A stretch of 64,000 nucleotides of DNA from CALBTQ01 sp036725605 (GTDB lineage Bacteria > Lernaellota > Lernaellaia > Lernaellales > Lernaellaceae): positions 38,020-102,019 of the forward strand of contig DAIMDW010000026.1 in the NCBI GenBank assembly GCA_036725605.1, read 5' to 3'. The translations under genes were made by a program, and so were the position numbers. Numbering within the stretch: position 1 is the first letter of the stretch; every line of letters begins with the position of its first letter. Below the pieces are notes generated by a model, which worked only from the letters and a program-made list of their open reading frames with translations, was not told where the DNA came from and ran no database searches. Positions 56,459 through 64,000 of this stretch are shown here, one piece after another.

Positions 56459-57568
56459 TTATCGCAACCAATCTTCCACGCGCTTATTGGCGTCGGGCGA
56501 ATTCTTCGCGTACTGCCAATACCGCGCATACTGAATGTTGGCCTGCTTTTTATCCTGACGCACCTCCTCCAGGAAGATCCCGTAGGCGAGGTACGCTTCG
56601 GCCAGTCCCGGGTCGATGGCGATGGCGCGCTTGTACGCGGTTTCGGCCGCGTCGTTGCTGCCCTTGACCCGCCGCGCGATGCCCAGGTTCATCCAGGCCA
56701 CCGCGTTTGACGGATCGATCTCCACCGCCCGCTCCAGGCGCATGAGCGCCTTGTCGAATTGGCGCAATAGAATCTCCAATGCGCCCAAATTGGTCAATGC
56801 CGTTACGTTGTTCGGGTCGGACTTGAGCGCCCGCTCGAACTGCACCTTGGCCAGGCTTATTTCGCCCAGCTTGAACAGCATGTAGCCGTAGTTGGCGATC
56901 AGGTCCGCGTTCTTCGGACTTAGCTTTTCCGCATTTTTAAAGACCCGCTCGGCCAATTGCGGCTTGCCCTGATAGAAGTACAGCAACCCGAGGTTCACAT
57001 GCGCCGGCAGGAATTTGTAATCGATGCGCAAGATCTTCTTGAACACCGTTTCCGCCTGGTCGTACTTGCCCATGCGCATGTAGACCGCACCCAGGTTGTT
57101 TTGCGCCTCCAGGTTGTTGGGCTCGCGGGCCACCACGGCTTCGAACTGCGAAACCGCCGCCGACAGCTTGCCGGTGGCCAGGTAGCTCGCGCCCAGGTTG
57201 ACCTGCGCCTGACGATAATTGCTGCGCAAACCCAACGCGCGCCGCAAATCCTCGGACGCCTCGTCGTTCTTGCCCAGCTTCATCCGCACCAACCCGCGAT
57301 TGTAATACGCTTCGGCGATTTGCGGGTCGGCCTTGATCGCTTTATCGTACAACGATTCGGCCCGCGCCCAATCGTTGGCCTGGGCCGCCCGCAGCGCCTG
57401 TTGCATCTGATCGCGCGCCGCGGCCGGTCCGACCGGCTCGGGCGTGGGCATCGCCGCTCCCGGCCCGGTCGTCACCGGTTTGTCCGGCTTTTTCCCGGAC
57501 GAGCCGCAACCCAGGCCGATGGCCAGACAGACTATTATACCGCAAATCAGCAGCCAATGCCTGTTCAT
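56459..57568 (-). CDS. TPR lipoprotein (GltE/AglT-like)
   Basis: A 369-residue exported protein with a hydrophobic N-terminus ending GLGC, a weak lipobox, so it is probably lipidated. A Pro-rich spacer and about eight tandem TPRs follow (for example AEAYYNRGLVRMKLGKNDEA and AWMNLGIARRVKGSNDAA). It resembles GltE/AglT, the outer-membrane TPR lipoprotein of the Myxococcus gliding complex. ATG 57568 overlaps the stop of the large TPR gene (ATGA). Confidence 0.8.
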   Translation of the reverse strand: MNRHWLLICGIIVCLAIGLGCGSSGKKPDKPVTTGPGAAMPTPEPVGPAAARDQMQQALRAAQANDWARAESLYDKAIKADPQIAEAYYNRGLVRMKLGKNDEASEDLRRALGLRSNYRQAQVNLGASYLATGKLSAAVSQFEAVVAREPNNLEAQNNLGAVYMRMGKYDQAETVFKKILRIDYKFLPAHVNLGLLYFYQGKPQLAERVFKNAEKLSPKNADLIANYGYMLFKLGEISLAKVQFERALKSDPNNVTALTNLGALEILLRQFDKALMRLERAVEIDPSNAVAWMNLGIARRVKGSNDAAETAYKRAIAIDPGLAEAYLAYGIFLEEVRQDKKQANIQYARYWQYAKNSPDANKRVEDWLR

Positions 57569-60500
57569 TGCGCCACCTCCTTGGCCGCCTGATCCGCCGG
57601 CGCGAGCTGTTGCCCGCCGCCTCCCGTGGGCGGGGTCGTCGCGGGCGGAGTCGCGCTCGGAACGGTCGGCGGCGCCGGCATCGCCGGAATTTGGCTGTCC
57701 AGATCCGCCGTGGCGAACGCCGGTCGTTCCACCGCGCCGGGCACTTCGAACTTCGGCTCGACCGTTTGCGGTTCCAGCTTCTTGAGTTGGATGTAGCTCT
57801 GCACGATCCAGTCGTTGATCAACCGTTCGTCGATGCCCTTTTGTACGTTCTGTTTGAACGCTTCCAGAGCGCGGTTTTTGATCGGGAAGGCGATTTCCTC
57901 GAGTTTGAAGACGTATTCGTCCTGCATTTCCGGATCGAGGTCTTCGGGCACCGGCGCGGTCAACAGGGCTTCGGAGAACTCCTGGTTGATCATGCCGATC
58001 ATGTGCAACGAGGCGGTGGCCCACCTGTAATTGCCGAAGGTGACCACCTGTTCGTAGTAGACCTTGAGCTTTTTGAACATTTCCGCTTTGGTTTTGAGCA
58101 CTTCCGAGTCTTTCCGCATGTTGCCGGTAAAGACCATCGCCTTGTATTCCTGGTAGTAATGATCGGCGATGCGGAATTGCGCCTCGGCGGCGAACGCGGC
58201 GTTGGTCTGCGGATCGACCTGCTTGGCCTTGACGAACACGGCCACCGACTGCAGGTAGCGTTTTTCCGCCTCGCCGAAGCTGCCGCGGTCTTCCAGGAGT
58301 TTGCCCCAACGGAAGAACGCTTCGCTCATGCGCGCGGCGTCGTCCGGTCCGCGCTTGGCGTACTCGGCATAGGCGTTCATCGCGCCGTTGGAGTCGCCGG
58401 TCTTCTCGTAGAGGCGGCCGATGGTAAAGGATACCTGCGCGGCGTCGGCCTCGGTGGCGTAACGGCTCAGGTACTGCTGGTACAGCGACAAGGCCTGCAT
58501 GTGCTGGCCGTTTTCCTCGCGCAGGGCGGCGGCGTTGAACAGCGCGTTGCCCGCGTCCTTGTGGTCGGGGAACAGGCGGACGAACTCTTCGTAGGCCTCG
58601 GTGGCCAGTTCGAACTCGACCAGCACCTGGTAATTGTACGCGGCCTTGAGCAGCGCGGTGGGCGCGTGCTTGCTCTGCGGATAGGAGGTGGCCAGCCGGC
58701 GGTAGTTGTCGTTGGCCGACACCAGATCGCGCAGGTGATTTTCATAGGCGACCGCGACATTGAGCAGCGCCGCGTCGGCGTTGTCGTCGGTCGGATGCTG
58801 TTGCACGCCCTGGAGGAACTCGTCGATCGCCGCCCGCACCTTCTGCGGATCGGCCGGATCGGTGGCGGTCGCGTCACGCAGCATCTGCTCGGCGATCTTG
58901 AAGGTGGCGCCGGCCAGCACCGCGAACTTCTGCTCCTCGGGGATCGCGCCGCCCGACGGGATACGGTTGAGCGCCTCGCGGAAGCCGGGCCAGTCGCCGT
59001 CTTGCTTGTAGGTGTCCAGATAGTAGAACGCGGCGAAGGCCACGACCTGGTTGTTGGGATACTGGACGAAGACCTTGTCGAAATACTCCCGCGCCTTCGC
59101 AAACTCGCGGTGCAGGTAGTAGATTTCGCCGATCTTGTAGAGCATCGTCGGGCTCTTGTCCGAATCGGGCAGCAACTCGACGTGCAGTTCGAGCGCGGCG
59201 ATCCAGTTTTTCGTCGTTTCGCTCAACGGCGTCGCTTTGATCTCCACGCCCTTGGCCTGGTCGGTCTCGGTGGCGGCGGCTTGCTTTTTGCGCTCTTCCA
59301 GCGCCTCTTTGTTGGGCAGGCCGCCCTCGCCGTCCAACTGCAGTTCCCAGGCCTTGGCGTTGTTGAACAGGCTGTCCTTGTACAGCTCTTTGTCTTCCTT
59401 GCGGTCGACGACCTTCTTGTACCACACCGCCGCTTTCGGATACTCGCGCGTTTCCATGTAGCATTCGGCGAGGTTGAAGGCTGCTTCGTAGCTGCCCTTG
59501 GCGTCGGCGTAGCTGTCCAGATAGAGCAGGTAGTTGGTGATCGCTTTCTGATAATGCGCCTGCGCTTCCTCGCCGCTGGTCTGCTGCGCCTTCTCGTGAT
59601 GGAAGGTCGCGGCGGCCAGAATCGACGTCTGGCGCAACTTGCCCGCCCGCTCGACGGCCTTGGCCTGCTTGGCGTTGGCCTGGGCCCACGCACTGTTGGA
59701 ACCCAACTGTTCGCCGATCTGCGTGTAGACCTCGACCGCCTCTTCGAACATCGCCTGCTTTTCGTAGGTCACCGCGATCTTCTGATAGACCTCGGGAATC
59801 TCCGGCGCGAGCGGGAACTCTTTAATGTAGGCGCGATAGGCGTTGCGCGCGGCTTCGTAGTCGGTGCGCTCGTCGTAGACCTCGCCGACCTTGACCAGGA
59901 TCTGCCGGCCCAGTTCGCGGTCGCCGATCTTGTTCATGAACGTCACCGCCGCCGCGCCGCCTTCCAGACCCTCGGCCTCGGTGAAGCTGATGGCGATGTA
60001 GTCGACCGATTCCTGCCGCAGGTCGTCGGCCGTGCCGCGCCCGCGCGCCCGGGCCGCGCGGCCCTTGTAGTATTCGAGCACGGCGGTGAAGTAATAAACC
60101 GCCTGATCGTAGTTGCTCAGCTTGTAATACGACCACCCGAGTTTGTAGAGGGCCTTGTCGTAGAACTTCGACTGTTTGTAGTTGAGCACCTGCTGATAGC
60201 GCTCGATGGCGCGGTCGTACTGGTCGCGATCAAAGGAAATCTCGCCCATGCGCACGTAGGATTCGGGCACGTAGTTGGACTGGGGCGTATCCTTGATCAA
60301 CTCCTCGTAGACCAGCAGCGCGTTGTCGTCGTCGTTCTGTTCCTGGTAGCAGTAAGCCAACAGGTACAGCACGTTGTCCTTTTTCGGATAATTGGGGAAG
60401 TCGCGCAGGATGTTGCGCAGCAGCTCGATGGACCGGGCGTAATTGTGCCGCGGTTCCTCGGGCACGGCGTTGATGTCGCCGCGCGTGTAGAGGTTGTCCA

Positions 60501-61074
60501 TCGAGGCTTCGTAGGAATCCCAGGATTCCAGGTACTCGGCGTGGGCCTCTTCGAAGTAGAGGTTGGCCAGACGCCAGAGAATGTCGGGCGCGACGCGGGC
60601 GTTGGGATCGCGGGCCAGGCGCGCCTCGTAGCGGGCGATGGTATCGCGGCGGATGCGCGTCATTTCAGCTTCGTAGGCGCGCATTTCGGCGCGGTACTTT
60701 TCGCGGATCGCCTCGATGTCGGCTTCGGACGCGGCGTTGGACAACTGATCGCGCCGCCGTTCGAGGATCTTCACCTGCAGCTTGAGCGATTTGATCTGCT
60801 GGCGCAGGCGCTGTTTCTGATCCTGTTCGTTCTGATAGACCAGGCCGTCGGCCTTGTCGGAGAGTTCCTTGATTTTCGCCTGCAATTCGGCGATGCGCTC
60901 GAGGATCGCCGGCAGCGTTTCGGGGACGTCGGTCGGAATGTCATAGGATTCGGGCGCGGGTGTGGGCGTGGCCTCCTGCGCCACCGCCTCGTAACGGCTG
61001 CCCATGGCGACCATCAGCACCAGCGCGGTCGCCAGCACCATCCAAGAAACGAATCGCCACATTCTCTGCCTCAT
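57565..61074 (-). CDS. Large periplasmic TPR protein (GltD/AgmU-like)
   Basis: About 1,169 residues. It has a signal peptide (FVSWMVLATALVLMVAMGS), a coiled coil over about residues 55-150, then more than a dozen TPR-like units spread to residue about 1080 (NVLYLLAYCYQEQNDDDNAL, KALYKLGWSYYKLSNYDQAV and others). A Pro-rich C-terminus completes it. Length and plan match GltD/AgmU, a periplasmic TPR scaffold of the Myxococcus gliding machinery. The start is uncertain: ATG 61074 has GGGGGG seven bases upstream; GTG 61089 and ATG 61080 are alternatives. Confidence 0.82.
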   Translation of the reverse strand: MRQRMWRFVSWMVLATALVLMVAMGSRYEAVAQEATPTPAPESYDIPTDVPETLPAILERIAELQAKIKELSDKADGLVYQNEQDQKQRLRQQIKSLKLQVKILERRRDQLSNAASEADIEAIREKYRAEMRAYEAEMTRIRRDTIARYEARLARDPNARVAPDILWRLANLYFEEAHAEYLESWDSYEASMDNLYTRGDINAVPEEPRHNYARSIELLRNILRDFPNYPKKDNVLYLLAYCYQEQNDDDNALLVYEELIKDTPQSNYVPESYVRMGEISFDRDQYDRAIERYQQVLNYKQSKFYDKALYKLGWSYYKLSNYDQAVYYFTAVLEYYKGRAARARGRGTADDLRQESVDYIAISFTEAEGLEGGAAAVTFMNKIGDRELGRQILVKVGEVYDERTDYEAARNAYRAYIKEFPLAPEIPEVYQKIAVTYEKQAMFEEAVEVYTQIGEQLGSNSAWAQANAKQAKAVERAGKLRQTSILAAATFHHEKAQQTSGEEAQAHYQKAITNYLLYLDSYADAKGSYEAAFNLAECYMETREYPKAAVWYKKVVDRKEDKELYKDSLFNNAKAWELQLDGEGGLPNKEALEERKKQAAATETDQAKGVEIKATPLSETTKNWIAALELHVELLPDSDKSPTMLYKIGEIYYLHREFAKAREYFDKVFVQYPNNQVVAFAAFYYLDTYKQDGDWPGFREALNRIPSGGAIPEEQKFAVLAGATFKIAEQMLRDATATDPADPQKVRAAIDEFLQGVQQHPTDDNADAALLNVAVAYENHLRDLVSANDNYRRLATSYPQSKHAPTALLKAAYNYQVLVEFELATEAYEEFVRLFPDHKDAGNALFNAAALREENGQHMQALSLYQQYLSRYATEADAAQVSFTIGRLYEKTGDSNGAMNAYAEYAKRGPDDAARMSEAFFRWGKLLEDRGSFGEAEKRYLQSVAVFVKAKQVDPQTNAAFAAEAQFRIADHYYQEYKAMVFTGNMRKDSEVLKTKAEMFKKLKVYYEQVVTFGNYRWATASLHMIGMINQEFSEALLTAPVPEDLDPEMQDEYVFKLEEIAFPIKNRALEAFKQNVQKGIDERLINDWIVQSYIQLKKLEPQTVEPKFEVPGAVERPAFATADLDSQIPAMPAPPTVPSATPPATTPPTGGGGQQLAPADQAAKEVAQ

Positions 61075-61094
61075 GCGCATGCCCCCCACCGCCG

Positions 61095-63299
61095 TCAGAA
61101 TTCTTCATCCGTCGGCGCGGGCGGCTGCCCTTCGCCGGGAGAAGGTTCGGGTTGGTCGGTTGCCGGCGGTTGCTCGGTCGGAGCCTCTTCCGCCGCCGGG
61201 GCCTGCTCGTCTTCGGGCGCGGTCGTCTCGCCGGTCTCCTCCTGCCGGTGCAGTTTCTGGAATTGGCGGATTTCCTCCTGCATACGCCGCTGGATTTCAC
61301 GGATCTTGCGGTTGGAGCCGCGGGTCGCCCGCCAGGCGACGTCGATGATGCCCAGGTCGGCGCGCTGTGCGTAGTCGTAGACCTGCTCTTCGATCTCGCG
61401 CAGTTCGGCGTCGGCGATGCGCGCGGTTTCGTCCTGGGTGATGCTGAGCATCGCCTCGACCGACGAACCCAATTCGCCCAGCGGCGCGCGCAGGCGCGAC
61501 ACTTCCTGCCGGTAGAAGGCCAGGCGTTCGGCGCGCTTGGCGTCGATGCGGGCATCCAGTTCCGACAGGCGCGATTGCAGACCGCGCAGCGTGCTTTCGT
61601 GCGCCGCCGCCTGACCGGCGACGCCGCCGCCGAAGGTGCGCAGGCCGGAGAATTCGACCTGCAGCGCCTGAATGCTGTTTTGCAGTTCGATCGACTTGCG
61701 GTGCGCCTCGCGCAAAATGGGATAGCCGTCGGCGCCGGATTCCAGCACGCGAAGCTGCACTTCGATCTCGTCGACCATCCGGCCCATTTTGTAGAGGTTC
61801 TCACGCTCGGCCAGCACGCCGCGGTAGACGGCGAACAGGCGCTTGAGCTGCGGCTTGGCGGCCAGCCAGTACGCCGTTTCGGCGGGCATGCCGCGCAGGA
61901 TCGTCGGATTGACCGCGGTCTCGTCGCCGGCCCAGGCGTCGGTGCCGGCCCCGAGCAGCGCGAGCTGATCGGAGGTGGACAGGTTGGGCCGCGTCGCCGC
62001 GATGCTGGCGTAGAAGTTGTCGTAGCGGTCCTTGGTTTTGACGAACCACTGCTCGGCGGTCTCGTAATTTTCCACCTGCGCGTAGATGTTGCCGACCAGC
62101 AATTCGGCTTCGGGCAGCAACTGATCGTTGGGCGCGGATTTGACCAGGTTGTTGTAGCTGGTCAGCGCCTCTTCCTGCAGGCGGGCGAGGCTGTCGTCGA
62201 TTTCGGTGAACAGAATCTTGATTTCGTCGAGGTCGGTTTGCAGCCCCTCGACCTCGTCGACGAGAACCTTCACGCTGTCCTGATCTTCCTCCGAGCCGAC
62301 GATGTCGCGGAACTCGGCGTGATCGAACAACAGCTCTTCATACTTGTTGCGCTCGTCGTCGATCGCCTTGAGCAGGTAATCGTTGCGGGTGATGAACACC
62401 CACATCGATTCGTACTGCGACCGCGCGTATTCGGGCGACTCGGGATCGACCGACGAATAGCGCGCCATCGCCTGCGGGAAATCGTTGAGTTCGTAATAAA
62501 TGCGGCCCAACGCCAGGTGGGTCAGGGCGTAAAGTTTTTTCTTGTTGGCCTGATCGTACTGCAGCGACTGCTTCAGGCGCCGGAAGCGGTTGACCGCCTC
62601 CTTGAAGTTCTGCTGTTTGACGTAGATGACCGCCACGTAATATTGCGCGGTGGCGTAGTAGTTGCCGGTCTCGGGAATCGAATCGAAGATCTCGATCGCC
62701 TTGTCGGTTTCGCCGCGCAGGTAGAAAGACTTGCCGATGATGTAGCGACCCAGCGAACCGTCCTCGTTTTCCGGGAAGTCCGCCAGCAACTGCGCGTAGA
62801 GCCGATCGGCCTCGTTGTAATCGCGCAGGATGACCGCGATCTGGATCAACCGCAGCAGGCTCATGCCGTAGTAGTCGTTCTTGCCGGCGTTGTACAAAAT
62901 CTCGAAATGGATTTTCGCTTCGCCGTAGAAGCCGCTCTGGAACAACGAGTCGGCCAGGTAATACGCCGCCTCCAAATAGTTGGGCAGCGTCGTGGCCATC
63001 GGGTGATGCACCACGCCGTAAAAGACTTCCGCCGCGCCGCGATAATCGTGCAGCAGATAATGGAACTCGCGCCCTTCGACGAACCGCCGCTGCAACATCA
63101 GGCGGTCGCGATCGTCGATCTCGCGCGAATAATTGGTTTCCAGGTCCTGCACATTGTCCTGCAACTGTTGCAGGCGCCCCTCAAGCTCGGCCATTTTCAC
63201 CGCCGCCTCGGGCTGCGCCTGCTCCTCTCCTTCCTCCTGCGCGGTCACGACCACGACGGACAACAGGATGCAGACTAGTGCGATCAGCCAAATGCGCTG
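61095..63299 (-). CDS. Periplasmic TPR/coiled-coil protein
   Basis: A 734-residue exported protein with signal peptide IWLIALVCILLSVVVVTAQ. A coiled coil follows (about residues 35-75), then TPR-like repeats to about residue 320 (AAYYLADSLFQSGFYGEAK, KLYALTHLALGRIYYEL). A second long coiled-coil half (about 440-650) and an acidic Pro/Gln-rich tail complete it. The TTG start at 63299 follows AGGAG by seven bases; TTG 63320 lacks this and overlaps the preceding gene. It is probably another scaffold of the envelope machine. Confidence 0.75.
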   Translation of the reverse strand, partial: QRIWLIALVCILLSVVVVTAQEEGEEQAQPEAAVKMAELEGRLQQLQDNVQDLETNYSREIDDRDRLMLQRRFVEGREFHYLLHDYRGAAEVFYGVVHHPMATTLPNYLEAAYYLADSLFQSGFYGEAKIHFEILYNAGKNDYYGMSLLRLIQIAVILRDYNEADRLYAQLLADFPENEDGSLGRYIIGKSFYLRGETDKAIEIFDSIPETGNYYATAQYYVAVIYVKQQNFKEAVNRFRRLKQSLQYDQANKKKLYALTHLALGRIYYELNDFPQAMARYSSVDPESPEYARSQYESMWVFITRNDYLLKAIDDERNKYEELLFDHAEFRDIVGSEEDQDSVKVLVDEVEGLQTDLDEIKILFTEIDDSLARLQEEALTSYNNLVKSAPNDQLLPEAELLVGNIYAQVENYETAEQWFVKTKDRYDNFYASIAATRPNLSTSDQLALLGAGTDAWAGDETAVNPTILRGMPAETAYWLAAKPQLKRLFAVYRGVLAERENLYKMGRMVDEIEVQLRVLESGADGYPILREAHRKSIELQNSIQALQVEFSGLRTFGGGVAGQAAAHESTLRGLQSRLSELDARIDAKRAERLAFYRQEVSRLRAPLGELGSSVEAMLSITQDETARIADAELREIEEQVYDYAQRADLGIIDVAWRATRGSNRKIREIQRRMQEEIRQFQKLHRQEETGETTAPEDEQAPAAEEAPTEQPPATDQPEPSPGEGQPPAPTDEEF

Positions 63300-63306
63300 C
63301 AACGGT

Positions 63307-64000
63307 TTACTCCTGGACAAATTTGACCTTCAAACGATTGCGGAGACTGGTGAGGAAGCTGCCTTCGTCGAAACTCACCACTTTCAATGTGACCACGTCG
63401 CCCTCTTCGACCGTGAACAGATAACGGGCTTTCACTTTAAAGAGGTACTGATTCAGGTAGCTGAAGATGCCGTAGCCGCGGCCGCGGAATACCATGTCGA
63501 CCACCAACAAATGTTCGCCGGGCAACAGGCTGCCTTCGTAGATCGGGAAGTTCTGCAATTCCTCCAGATTGTTCTCGGGAGAATTGACGCCGGTGTAAAC
63601 CTCGAAACCGTCCAACGTGTATTTGAGGGTTTCGAGCTGGAAGGCGCCGCTGACCTCGTGGCTGTGCAAAATGGAAAGCGCGATGATCGACACCGAACCG
63701 AGCATAAGCTGTTCGCGCAACTGCATCAGGCGCGATTTGCTTTTCATGATCCGTTCACGCAAGTTGGTGAGGTCCTCTTCGAACTTCGCCATCTGATCGG
63801 CGCTGAGACGCTCGACTTCCACCTGTGTCGTCGCCGCCGGCGCTTCGCCGTCTTCGAGCGGCGTTCCTTCGATGGGCGGCTCGGCTTCCGGCATCGCCTC
63901 GGGCGTCGCCTCGGGAGGCGCTTCCGGCGTCGCCTCGGGCGTCGCCTCGGGCGTGGCCTCGGGCGTGGCTTCCGGAGTCGGCGTTTCTTCATCCGGCGTC
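63307..64000 (-). CDS. Envelope motor cluster protein with TPEA repeats (5' partial)
   Basis: The frame is open to the right edge, so the N-terminus is outside the window; 230 residues are visible. The N-terminal visible part (about 63870-63990) is a run of TPEA repeats encoded by 12-bp units. It leads to a helical segment (MAKFEEDLTNLRERIMKSKSRLMQLREQ), a hydrophobic helix (GSVSIIALSILHS) and a beta-rich C-terminal domain. Comparable Pro/Glu/Ala/Thr-rich proteins near myxobacterial TPR genes are often mislabelled dihydrolipoamide acetyltransferase. The function is unknown. Confidence 0.68.
   Translation of the reverse strand, partial: TPDEETPTPEATPEATPEATPEATPEAPPEATPEAMPEAEPPIEGTPLEDGEAPAATTQVEVERLSADQMAKFEEDLTNLRERIMKSKSRLMQLREQLMLGSVSIIALSILHSHEVSGAFQLETLKYTLDGFEVYTGVNSPENNLEELQNFPIYEGSLLPGEHLLVVDMVFRGRGYGIFSYLNQYLFKVKARYLFTVEEGDVVTLKVVSFDEGSFLTSLRNRLKVKFVQE

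Noticed and set aside
57568..61374. 1,268-codon open frame antisense to the large TPR gene
   Set aside because: It covers a well-supported TPR gene on the other strand and continues into its neighbour. Composition is Arg/Gly/Leu-biased shadow coding.

Overview
The window is high-GC DNA from a Gram-negative (diderm) bacterium. It encodes outer-membrane barrels, an Rnf complex, a Wza-like exporter, lipoproteins and ExbB/ExbD/TonB-type envelope machinery. The best visible taxonomic hint is a cluster resembling the Glt/Agl machinery of Myxococcota and other former Deltaproteobacteria. No rRNA, tRNA or CRISPR was recognised, so the lineage stays open: a myxobacterium-like or related uncultured phylum, possibly with anaerobic metabolism given Rnf.

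Layout. 1-4.5 kb: rnf operon (B, cut by the window edge, then C, D, G, E; rnfA is expected upstream). 4.6-7.8 kb: small ArsP-type permease, methyltransferase, FecR-domain protein, LptM-like lipoprotein, dapF. 7.8-9.9 kb (minus): GT39-type glycosyltransferase and RidA. 10-12 kb: AT-rich regulatory region, porin and terminator, followed by the first of two related MITE-like elements. 12.6-18.4 kb: alaS, an HDOD protein, recD2. 18.4-19.1 kb: second MITE-like element, flanked by a 95-bp direct repeat that contains the end of recD2. 19.1-25.5 kb: barrel protein, transaldolase, cupin, DsrE-like protein, thioredoxin reductase with a protein disulfide oxidoreductase, trmO, argS.

25.5-32.9 kb (plus): a tightly overlapping operon with a Wzm/Wzt-type polysaccharide ABC exporter and four radical SAM proteins. 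Three of the four share an N-terminal region, and all four share a shortened SPASM-like cysteine tail. This is the most unusual system in the window. 32.9-52.7 kb (minus): a large surface-polysaccharide locus containing a beta-barrel, Wza-like protein, BY-kinase/co-polymerase with a tyrosine-rich tail, epimerase, two O-antigen ligase/polymerase proteins, a flippase fused to a methyltransferase, a double glycosyltransferase, a GT2-methyltransferase fusion and further GT4 enzymes. 52.7-64 kb (minus): a Glt/Agl-like envelope motor cluster with an FHA-TonB transducer, two ExbD proteins (one with Asn in place of the usual membrane Asp), ExbB, TPR proteins and small proteins. Two of the small ORFs (59 and 58 aa) are very short.

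Together the right half builds, modifies and exports surface polysaccharide next to an energised envelope-spanning machine. The left half is housekeeping and redox metabolism interrupted by the two repeat elements. All family assignments come from reading motifs by eye; no database search was run.
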